Shown here: piece by piece, positions 17,377-23,534 of the stretch | Numbering within the stretch: position 1 is the stretch's first letter | Layout of the letters: each line of letters starts with the position of its first letter | IMG/VR virus record: IMGVR_UViG_3300025879_002033 | Location: 1 to 33,444 of that record | Reading direction: 5' to 3' (one strand) | Length of the DNA: 33,444 nucleotides | Origin: a virus | Position numbers and translations under genes: made by a program | Notes under the pieces: generated by a model | The model's input: only the letters and a program-made list of their open reading frames with translations | The model's database searches: none | Told to the model about the DNA's origin: nothing

Positions 17377-18686
17377 GCTATGCGAAGTTTAAATTGGGTG
17401 ATTCACACATCTATTATGAGATTGATAGCAACACACTTTATAATGGAAGTGGTGAACAACTGTCAATGCCACCAGAACAAGATCCAGAGTTTTATGAATC
17501 TGTTCAGCATTTACATGGTACAACAAAAAAGATTAATAAGCCTGTAGCACTACGTATTCTATTCGGCCATGCATGTAACTATGACTGCTCATACTGTATG
17601 CAAAAAGACATTGGTAACCCCAATGAGCGTGTCAAGAATATGTTCCTCCAAAGGTTTATGGAACAGATCAGGGATAACCTGGATCTAGAAAACCTCGAGC
17701 GTGTTGAGCTCTGGGGTGGCGAACCATTTCTTTATTGGAATGATATCAAGCCTGTTATGGAATTGCTTGACAAAGAGGGACGTCACTTCTTCATCTCAAC
17801 TAATGGATCTCCATTACGTCAAAAGCATGTCGACTTCTTTAAAACACTAAAAGCTTCTGTTCAGTTGTCTATCTCACATGATGGACCAGGCCAGAATCTT
17901 CTACGAGGCGAAGATATCCTTGTAAAGGATGCGGTCGCATCGGTACTAAAACAGTTTGATGACTTGTATCCAAAGATTCAGTTTTCGTTTAACTGTGTTG
18001 TAAGTAAACTGAATTATGATCTATTTAAAATTAATGCTTATTTTAAACGAGCAGCAGACCGTATTGGTATTACAAGACCACGGATTAGTTTTATCCTTGG
18101 TAGAAACTATGATGAAACCGACTCACAGAACTCAGCTCACTTTCTTATTGGTGATGAAGATAGGCCTAAGTTTAAGAAGATCTTGCATGACTATATCGAT
18201 GCCGAGGTTGCTCAGCTCAAAGAGCACGGATTAGATAAGCAACAAGCACTTATTCAGTCTAACCTGGTAGTGGGTAACGAAGGTGCTTATGGCTTTGCCA
18301 AGATCATGAGACGTCAAGTACCGGTTACAATGACGTCTAGTTGTGGTGCAGATGCTGCTGATATTCTTTCATTGGATATCAAAGGTAATATTAGACTATG
18401 TCCACATACCGATGAAAAATATAATGTAGGTAAGATTGACGCTATCCCTATGGCCCAGGTAAAACACCTTGACCTGGACCGCAAGAAGTCTCACTGCGGA
18501 GATTGTAATGTAAGACGACTATGCAAATCAAGTTGTCCAATTAAATTTCCAGACTCAGTGTTTATGCAAAATTGTAAAAATGAAAAAGTATGGTACGGTG
18601 CGATTCAGACAAAGGCATTTGGTCTGATCTTTGGCCAAGAGCCAGAACTAGTTGAATTAGGAATCGAGGAAATCAATGAAGCTTAA
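17373..18686 (+). CDS. Radical SAM/SPASM enzyme with canonical seven-cysteine SPASM domain
   Basis: This 437-residue enzyme has an N-terminal ~60 residues that might bind a peptide leader, then C68-x3-C72-x2-C75 (CNYDCSYC) and WGGEP (114-118). The SPASM domain is textbook: C324, C343, then C375-x2-C378-x5-C384-x3-C388 and C401, enough for two auxiliary 4Fe-4S clusters. This domain is characteristic of enzymes that modify peptides or proteins, including sactipeptide and ranthipeptide synthases and sulfatase maturases. Its ATG overlaps the end of the broken radical SAM gene (ATGA), and its last 11 bases overlap the oxygenase gene. Together with the enzyme at 13391 this gives two full SPASM enzymes in one phage operon. 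The substrate is presumed to be the Cys-rich peptide, which is not proven. Confidence 0.92.
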   Translation: MSYAKFKLGDSHIYYEIDSNTLYNGSGEQLSMPPEQDPEFYESVQHLHGTTKKINKPVALRILFGHACNYDCSYCMQKDIGNPNERVKNMFLQRFMEQIRDNLDLENLERVELWGGEPFLYWNDIKPVMELLDKEGRHFFISTNGSPLRQKHVDFFKTLKASVQLSISHDGPGQNLLRGEDILVKDAVASVLKQFDDLYPKIQFSFNCVVSKLNYDLFKINAYFKRAADRIGITRPRISFILGRNYDETDSQNSAHFLIGDEDRPKFKKILHDYIDAEVAQLKEHGLDKQQALIQSNLVVGNEGAYGFAKIMRRQVPVTMTSSCGADAADILSLDIKGNIRLCPHTDEKYNVGKIDAIPMAQVKHLDLDRKKSHCGDCNVRRLCKSSCPIKFPDSVFMQNCKNEKVWYGAIQTKAFGLIFGQEPELVELGIEEINEA

Positions 18687-19428
18687 TCTTGAAAGAATTA
18701 ATGCTAAAAAAGCCGAGCTAGAGAATCACCCTATCTTGGTAACAAATACAATTCAAGATCTAGAAGACTTAAAAATCTTTATGAGCACCCATTCATATGC
18801 TGTATGGGACTTTATGTCTTTACTCAAGACTGTGCAGCATCATATTGCACCATCAGGTCATATGTGGCTGCCTAACCGGGGGAACCGGTCAGAGCTGGCC
18901 AGGATGATTAATGAAATTGTTATGTGTGAAGAAAGTGATATTGTTCCAGGTGGTGGACATATGAGTCACTTTGATATGTACATTCTGGCCATGAAAGAGA
19001 TCGGTATAGATACTAAGGTACTTGAAATATTTATTGATTACGTTAGCAGAGGTGACTCAAAACCGTATCATATCTGTTCAGATAAAATTGCTACGAAGTT
19101 TATGAGAACAACATTTGATTTGATTGACCGTGGACCACATTGTGCGGCCGCTGCTTTCGCCTTTGGTCGAGAGACGATCTTGCCTGATGTATTCCAGAGA
19201 CTACTAGATCAACTTGACTTGAACTCGGTAAAGGCACCGAAGCTTAACTATTACTTAAAACGCCATATCGAAGTAGATGGTGATGACCATGGACCTATGT
19301 CACTTCAGCTAGTTGACTTCTTTATTGATGGTGATCCAACCAAATTAATGGAAGCTGAAGAAGCTGCAATTGAAGCGATTACTGCACGAATTGAAATGTT
19401 CGACTCATTAGAAAGTAAATTACGTTAG
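18676..19428 (+). CDS. DUF3050 / heme-oxygenase-like non-heme di-iron oxygenase candidate
   Basis: This 250-residue helical protein matches DUF3050 by eye: SYAVWDFMSLLK near 40-50, NEIVMCEESD at 79-88, a GGGHMSHFD stretch with H95 and H98, AAFAFGRE ending at E166, and KRHIEVDGDDHGP at 195-207 (H197, E199, D201, H205). DUF3050 belongs to the heme-oxygenase-like fold, in which related di-iron oxygenases carry out N-oxygenation, desaturation or C-C cleavage; E, D and H residues in these motifs are the candidate metal ligands. It overlaps the SPASM radical SAM gene by 11 bases and closes the operon. An oxygenase that follows the radical SAM steps, or one that acts on an amino acid or lipid, are both possible. 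The family call is from memory of its motifs; the substrate is unknown. Confidence 0.8.
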   Translation: MKLNLERINAKKAELENHPILVTNTIQDLEDLKIFMSTHSYAVWDFMSLLKTVQHHIAPSGHMWLPNRGNRSELARMINEIVMCEESDIVPGGGHMSHFDMYILAMKEIGIDTKVLEIFIDYVSRGDSKPYHICSDKIATKFMRTTFDLIDRGPHCAAAAFAFGRETILPDVFQRLLDQLDLNSVKAPKLNYYLKRHIEVDGDDHGPMSLQLVDFFIDGDPTKLMEAEEAAIEAITARIEMFDSLESKLR

Positions 19429-19458
19429 TATACTCCCTCCCTCACGGTGTACTCTATT

Positions 19459-19487
19459 ATTATAACATAGATTCTAGGTTTTGTACA
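19459..19487 (-). promoter_or_regulatory. Possible sigma70-like promoter on the - strand (antisense)
   Basis: On the - strand TGTACA (19487-19482, 4 of 6 matches to TTGACA) is followed by a 17-base spacer and a perfect TATAAT (19464-19459). It points into the 3' end of the oxygenase gene with no - strand gene behind it. The base pairing is AT-rich and could be chance. Confidence 0.3.
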
Positions 19488-19531
19488 CAGTTATTTTGCG
19501 TTATTTTAATCTTTTTTGAATGTGCAACTAT

Positions 19532-19539
19532 TATAAATA
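19532..19539 (+). promoter_or_regulatory. T4-type late promoter, TATAAATA
   Basis: An exact TATAAATA lies 32 bases before the ATG at 19572, with TAGGACC as the ribosome site just upstream of the start. It restarts late transcription of the structural module after the accessory cluster. Confidence 0.78.
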
Positions 19540-19571
19540 ATAACAAGAAAATGAGATTATAGGACCATCAC

Positions 19572-19907
19572 ATGGCAGTTTACGCGAATTTAACAATAGA
19601 TCAAGGAAGCGACTTCTTCTCTAGTGTGAGTGTAGAAGGTGCCAATGGTTTGCCGTTTAACCTTACTGGTTATACTGCACGTGGTCAAATTAGACGTAGC
19701 TACACATCTACTACGGCTTATCCATTTACAGCTCTTGTCAATAATCCATTTGACGGAGAAATAGAAATTTCACTTGGTAACACCGCAACTACTCAAATGA
19801 AGCCAGGTCGTTACTTATATGATATAGAAATTGTTCAGGCGAATACTGGTGAAAGAACGCGAGTGGTTGAAGGCCAAGTCGAAGTAACTCCTGGAGTAAC
19901 GCGATAA
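19572..19907 (+). CDS. Conserved small virion-associated protein of marine T4-like phages
   Basis: This 111-residue beta-rich protein starts with AVYANLTIDQGSDF and contains LTGYTARGQIRRSY and a C-terminal EGQVEVTP, a pattern I recognise from small conserved proteins in marine T4-like structural modules. It has no catalytic motif or signal peptide. The strand pattern suggests a compact beta sandwich. It lies directly downstream of a late promoter, and its stop overlaps the next start (TAATG). Its function has not been established to my knowledge; a collar, fibre-attachment or decoration role would suit the position. Confidence 0.75.
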   Translation: MAVYANLTIDQGSDFFSSVSVEGANGLPFNLTGYTARGQIRRSYTSTTAYPFTALVNNPFDGEIEISLGNTATTQMKPGRYLYDIEIVQANTGERTRVVEGQVEVTPGVTR

Positions 19908-20119
19908 TGGCGATTAAAGCTACTATAAATAAACAAGCAAGGGTAAAAGCTCGTACGGTTGAGGTCGGTGCGGGCGTAAAACTTACTGACTTGTCCGATA
20001 TTGACTCGTCTAATCTTGACAACGGATCAATGCTCATTTACGATTTGTCTCAGCAGAAATTTCTGTTAACAAATCAAATCGAAAATCCAGACCTTAGAAT
20101 TATTGGAGGCATCTACTAA
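19907..20119 (+). CDS. Small conserved phage protein, function unknown
   Basis: This 70-residue protein begins with a basic region (MAIKATINKQARVKART). It continues with a LTDLSDIDSSNLDNGSMLIYD segment similar to the repeated 'L.DL.D.D.S...dG..L.yd....W' modules that link into phage fibre proteins, and ends in LRIIGGIY. Start and stop overlap both neighbours as TAATG, so it is translationally coupled between the 111-residue protein and the 733-residue fibre-like protein. It is probably a virion assembly or linker protein, by context only. A TATAAATA at 19924-19931 lies inside it and is not used as evidence for a promoter. Confidence 0.72.
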   Translation: MAIKATINKQARVKARTVEVGAGVKLTDLSDIDSSNLDNGSMLIYDLSQQKFLLTNQIENPDLRIIGGIY

Positions 20120-22320
20120 TGGCTACAGTCATTAAAATTAAAAACACCAACCTCGACAAGGCACCTGTCGATGGTAACGGTGATAGCTTACTCGCCACAG
20201 GCGAATTAGCTTATTCATACTTTAGTGGTGCCCAAAACAACAACGGCGATAGAGTCTACATCGGTGTCGGTACAGAGACTAACGGTCTTTCTGCTAACGT
20301 TGAAATTATCGGTGGTAAATACTTTACGGACATGCTTAGCCATGTTCATGGTACTCTTACTGCTTCTTCTACTGTCATTGTCGATGCGAATAAAAAAGTC
20401 GACGAATGGCGTGTTGATAACTTGGTGCTCAATGGCAATACAATTAGTGTTGACCAGACGTCAGACGCTAATGGCAATATTAACATTATTCCTGGTGGTA
20501 CAACCGGCGAAGTTGTTATCTCTGCCTTAGAAACTACGATCAATGGTGTTCTTACAGTATCGGGTAATCAAAACTTTACTGGCAACCTTGGCGTTACCGG
20601 TAATGCTTCGGTCACTGGAACTCTGGATGTTGACTCTCAGGCAACTGTTGCTTCGCTTAATGTCGAAGATCTGACAACTACTCGAGTCGTTTACGCTGGT
20701 GCCACAGGTGAGCTTGTAGATGATGCCGGCTTTACATACACCGGTTCAGGTGCAGGTGCAACACTTCAGTTACTTGGATCTATCGATGTAGATGTTGAAG
20801 CAACTCTTGCTTCGGCCGTCATTGAAGACCTGACAAATAACCGCATCGTGATTGCTGGTACAGGTGGCATTGTCGAAGATGATGCTAACTTTACTTTTGA
20901 TGGTACTACGTTTAATATTGGTCAAGGTAACCTTACTACTGCCGTTGCAACTGGTAATACAACAATTGCCGGTACGTTAGATGTTGATGGTCAATCTACT
21001 TTTGCGTCAGTTAACGTTGAAGACTTAACTAATAACCGTATTGTTATCTCTGGTATTAATGGTGAACTAGAAGATGATGCCAATTTCGTCTTTGACGGAA
21101 CAAACTTCAAGGTCGGTACAACATCCACTGATAAGTTTGTGGTTGCTCAGGCAACTGGTAACACATCAATCGAAGGTACATTAGATGTAACTGGCAACGC
21201 TACTTATGCCGGAACAATGGATGTTGACGGTCAGGTGACTGCAGCTTCAATTAACGTTGAAGATCTTACCGCTACGCGAATCGTATTTGCCGGTGCCAAT
21301 GGCGAATTGGTTGACGATGGTAACTTCACGTTTGATGCATCTACTGATAAGTTGTCTATCACCGGTTCTGCTCAGATTGATCAGATCGTACTAGATGGAA
21401 ATACTATTTCCACCTCAACTGGTGCTCTCACGATTGCTCCAGCTGCTCAGGCAGAAACGGTCTTTGGTACGACTTCTGCAATTCGTGTTCCGGTTGGTAA
21501 CTCTACCGAGCGTCCATCGACTCCTGCAACTGGTCAAATTCGTTATAACACTACGACCTCGCAGTACGAAGGTTATTCTTCAAGTGCTTGGCAAGGCCTT
21601 GGCGGTGTAATTGATGTTAACCAAGATACGTACGTTATTGCTCAGCCAACACCTTCACTGGTTGTTCCAGGAACTACAGCTGATACCCTTTACTTTGTAA
21701 CTGGTGGAACGCTGACTGCTGAAATGGATACAGCAAACGGCTTGACAGTTAACAACGTCAACGTTGCTGATAATACAGTATCTACTACAACCGGTGATTT
21801 GTACTTGGATCCAGGTCAAACTGGTGCAGGTTCACCTACTGGTAACGTAGTTGTTTACGGTAACCTAAACGTAATGGGTACCACAACAACTATTGACTCA
21901 ACTACTATCACAGTAGATGATCCAGTATTTACTTTGGGTGGAGATACTCCAGCTACTTCGGACGATAACAAAGACCGTGGTATTGAGTTCAGATGGCATG
22001 ACGGATCAGCGTCTAAGACTGGTTTCTTTGGTTATGATGATTCAGCTGAACGATTCAAGTTCATTGCTGATGCGACCAACGTATCTGAAGTCTTCTCTGG
22101 TGCAGCATCTGATGTAGAATTCGGTAATGCACTGATTGACTCAATGACATTTAGCGCATCTAACTTTACCGCTAACACAGTCCCATGGGTTGATGCTAAT
22201 GGTGACGTTGGTTTCCTAGACGAAGATGCTACATCTCCATACGGAACTGAAGGCCAAGTTATTCAGATGAATGCTTCTGGAATTCCGGTGTTTGGGCATA
22301 TCGACTGCGGCACTTACTAA
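20119..22320 (+). CDS. Repetitive tail-fibre-like virion protein
   Basis: This 733-residue protein is Gly/Thr/Asp/Val-rich and lacks methionine-rich or membrane segments. After an N-terminal attachment-like domain (ATVIKIKNTN ... LLATGELAYSY ... RVYIGVG, ~1-65) there are four imperfect repeats between ~170 and 420. Each has the form [SA].[NV]xEDLT..R[IV]V.AG..GE[LV].DD..F.[FY], joined by GTLDVDGQ.T stretches. Residues ~455-495 (IRVPVGNSTERPSTPATGQIR then YNTTTSQYEGYSS.AWQGLGG) are a common phage fibre element. A GNLNVMGTTTTIDSTTITVDDP module follows near 580. Such repeats form trimeric beta-structured shafts. It ends 61 bases before the next gene, at a hairpin. Fibre identity is likely; no receptor-binding domain is identified. 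Confidence 0.78.
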   Translation: MATVIKIKNTNLDKAPVDGNGDSLLATGELAYSYFSGAQNNNGDRVYIGVGTETNGLSANVEIIGGKYFTDMLSHVHGTLTASSTVIVDANKKVDEWRVDNLVLNGNTISVDQTSDANGNINIIPGGTTGEVVISALETTINGVLTVSGNQNFTGNLGVTGNASVTGTLDVDSQATVASLNVEDLTTTRVVYAGATGELVDDAGFTYTGSGAGATLQLLGSIDVDVEATLASAVIEDLTNNRIVIAGTGGIVEDDANFTFDGTTFNIGQGNLTTAVATGNTTIAGTLDVDGQSTFASVNVEDLTNNRIVISGINGELEDDANFVFDGTNFKVGTTSTDKFVVAQATGNTSIEGTLDVTGNATYAGTMDVDGQVTAASINVEDLTATRIVFAGANGELVDDGNFTFDASTDKLSITGSAQIDQIVLDGNTISTSTGALTIAPAAQAETVFGTTSAIRVPVGNSTERPSTPATGQIRYNTTTSQYEGYSSSAWQGLGGVIDVNQDTYVIAQPTPSLVVPGTTADTLYFVTGGTLTAEMDTANGLTVNNVNVADNTVSTTTGDLYLDPGQTGAGSPTGNVVVYGNLNVMGTTTTIDSTTITVDDPVFTLGGDTPATSDDNKDRGIEFRWHDGSASKTGFFGYDDSAERFKFIADATNVSEVFSGAASDVEFGNALIDSMTFSASNFTANTVPWVDANGDVGFLDEDATSPYGTEGQVIQMNASGIPVFGHIDCGTY

Positions 22321-22330
22321 TTTATGCTGA

Positions 22331-22363
22331 TCTGGATCTACTATAAATAATGGTAGATCCAGA
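22331..22363 (+). terminator. Hairpin with late promoter in its loop (possible terminator)
   Basis: A perfect 11-bp inverted repeat, TCTGGATCTAC (22331-22341) and GTAGATCCAGA (22353-22363), starts 10 bases after the stop of the fibre gene. The 11-base loop holds TATAAATA. It is followed by TTATTATG rather than a clean T-run, so termination may be partial, or the hairpin may act as an mRNA 3'-end stabiliser. Confidence 0.6.
22342..22349 (+). promoter_or_regulatory. T4-type late promoter, TATAAATA
   Basis: An exact TATAAATA lies 32 bases before the ATG at 22382, inside the loop of the hairpin at 22331-22363. The predicted start near 22355-22356 lies in the right arm, so late transcripts from here lack the left arm and cannot fold the hairpin. 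Confidence 0.75.
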
Positions 22364-22381
22364 TTATTATGTGAGGTTATT

Positions 22382-22552
22382 ATGGACACAGAATTGATGA
22401 ATGCTTATGTTCAAAAGCAGAATCGGTTAATAGGTGAATTAATTAATAAGAATCTAATGTTAGACTCTCAACTCGAAATTGCTATGGCAAAATTAAAGAA
22501 ATATGAAGAGTCAAAAGCAGAGGATACGACAGAAGATAAAGCATATAAGTAG
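22382..22552 (+). CDS. Small coiled-coil protein (56 residues)
   Basis: This short gene is preceded by GTGAGG as ribosome site and by a late promoter. The 56-residue product (starting MDTELMNAYVQKQNRLI) is a single amphipathic helix from ~5 to ~45, with regularly spaced Leu/Ile (LIGELINKNLMLDSQLEIA), followed by a charged tail ending KAYK. It predicts a coiled coil. Small helical proteins of this kind sit between fibre genes in marine T4-like phages, but I know of no assigned function. An oligomerisation or fibre-assembly role is possible. It ends 13 bases before the next fibre gene. Confidence 0.7.
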   Translation: MDTELMNAYVQKQNRLIGELINKNLMLDSQLEIAMAKLKKYEESKAEDTTEDKAYK

Positions 22553-22565
22553 GAATTCCTAGTCG

Positions 22566-23534
22566 ATGGCAACGGTATTACAACACAAAAGATCAGGTAC
22601 ATCTGGTGATTCGCCGGCGGTGAACTCCATTGCGCTTGGTGAAATCGCTATTAACACTACCGATGGTCATCTTTATATCAAAAAGGATGTCGGTGGCACT
22701 GAAAGTATTGTAAGGCTTCGCGGACATACTCTTCCAACGGAAGTAGCTATATCAGTAGATAGTTTCACTGGTGACGGCTCAACTGTTACTTTTACAACTT
22801 CACGAAATATCCAGGCAGATCAATTTGCGTTTGTTACTATTAACGGCGTACAACAGCAGATTGATGTTTATAGTGTATTCAATAATAGTATTACGTTTGC
22901 CGCGGCTCCTATCGTAGGTGACAATATTGAAGTAAGAATCCTGGATGTATATGGTACTGAAGTTGTTTTAAGAGACAACAAGAAATACTATTATACAATT
23001 ACAAGTACGGCTAATACTGTAAGTGGTGCTGATGATAACGGAATCACACTAGCATACGATACCGGTCACGTTGACGTATTCCAAAACGGTGTTAAGCTCA
23101 TTGAAGGCAGTGACTTTACAGCGACGAACGGAACATCTGTTCTCTTTACCACATCTCTTGAAAATGGAGATATTGTCGAAGTTATCTCGAATGGTAAGGC
23201 ATCATTCCTTGATTCAGATGCTCTAAAGAATAACTCTTCAGAATTTGTTACCACAACGGCAAATCAAATTGCAGATACTTTCTCGATATATTCATATCGG
23301 TCAGCAAAGTATATAGTACAAGCAACATCTGGTTCAGCATACCATGTAACAGAAGTGATGTTGATTCACGATGGGACAACAGTTTATTTAAGCGAATATG
23401 GTACAGTTCAAACTACTGTCCAGAGCCTAATGACAATTGATGCCGATATCATTAACGGCAACGTTCGATTGCTGGTTACTCCAGCTCTTACTAACACAAC
23501 AGTAAAAACTCAAAGAATAACGGTGACTGTATAA
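22566..23534 (+). CDS. Tail-fibre-like protein with phage fibre N-terminal head domain
   Basis: This 322-residue protein begins LQHKRSGTSGDSPAVNSIALGEIAINTTDGHLYIK, the short N-terminal head motif found on many phage tail fibres and hyaluronidase-type fibres. It then carries two beta-sandwich modules of the type seen at T7 fibre N-termini: F..DGSTVTFTTSR ... FVTINGVQQQ ... NSITFAAAP..GD.IEVR (~63-125) and a second DVFQNGVKL...SDF version (~165-215). The last ~100 residues form a further beta-rich domain with no known match. Its stop overlaps the next start (TAATG). It is probably a connector or short fibre that anchors the following long fibre; this is inferred from modules and order. Confidence 0.77.
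   Translation: MATVLQHKRSGTSGDSPAVNSIALGEIAINTTDGHLYIKKDVGGTESIVRLRGHTLPTEVAISVDSFTGDGSTVTFTTSRNIQADQFAFVTINGVQQQIDVYSVFNNSITFAAAPIVGDNIEVRILDVYGTEVVLRDNKKYYYTITSTANTVSGADDNGITLAYDTGHVDVFQNGVKLIEGSDFTATNGTSVLFTTSLENGDIVEVISNGKASFLDSDALKNNSSEFVTTTANQIADTFSIYSYRSAKYIVQATSGSAYHVTEVMLIHDGTTVYLSEYGTVQTTVQSLMTIDADIINGNVRLLVTPALTNTTVKTQRITVTV

Larger units (their letters stand above)
19429..19571. other. 143-bp intergenic region between peptide cluster and fibre module
   Basis: This non-coding gap marks the end of the accessory cluster. It has no convincing hairpin-plus-T-run terminator; a 6-bp GTGTAC/GTACAC pairing (19447-19452 with 19483-19488) is separated by 30 bases and is weak. It contains the + strand late box at 19532-19539 and a possible - strand sigma70-like promoter at 19459-19487. 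Confidence 0.5.

Noticed and set aside
19924-19931. TATAAATA within the 70-residue gene
   Set aside because: It lies in coding sequence just after the start and nearly 190 bases from the next gene; a promoter 32 bases upstream of 19572 already serves this unit.
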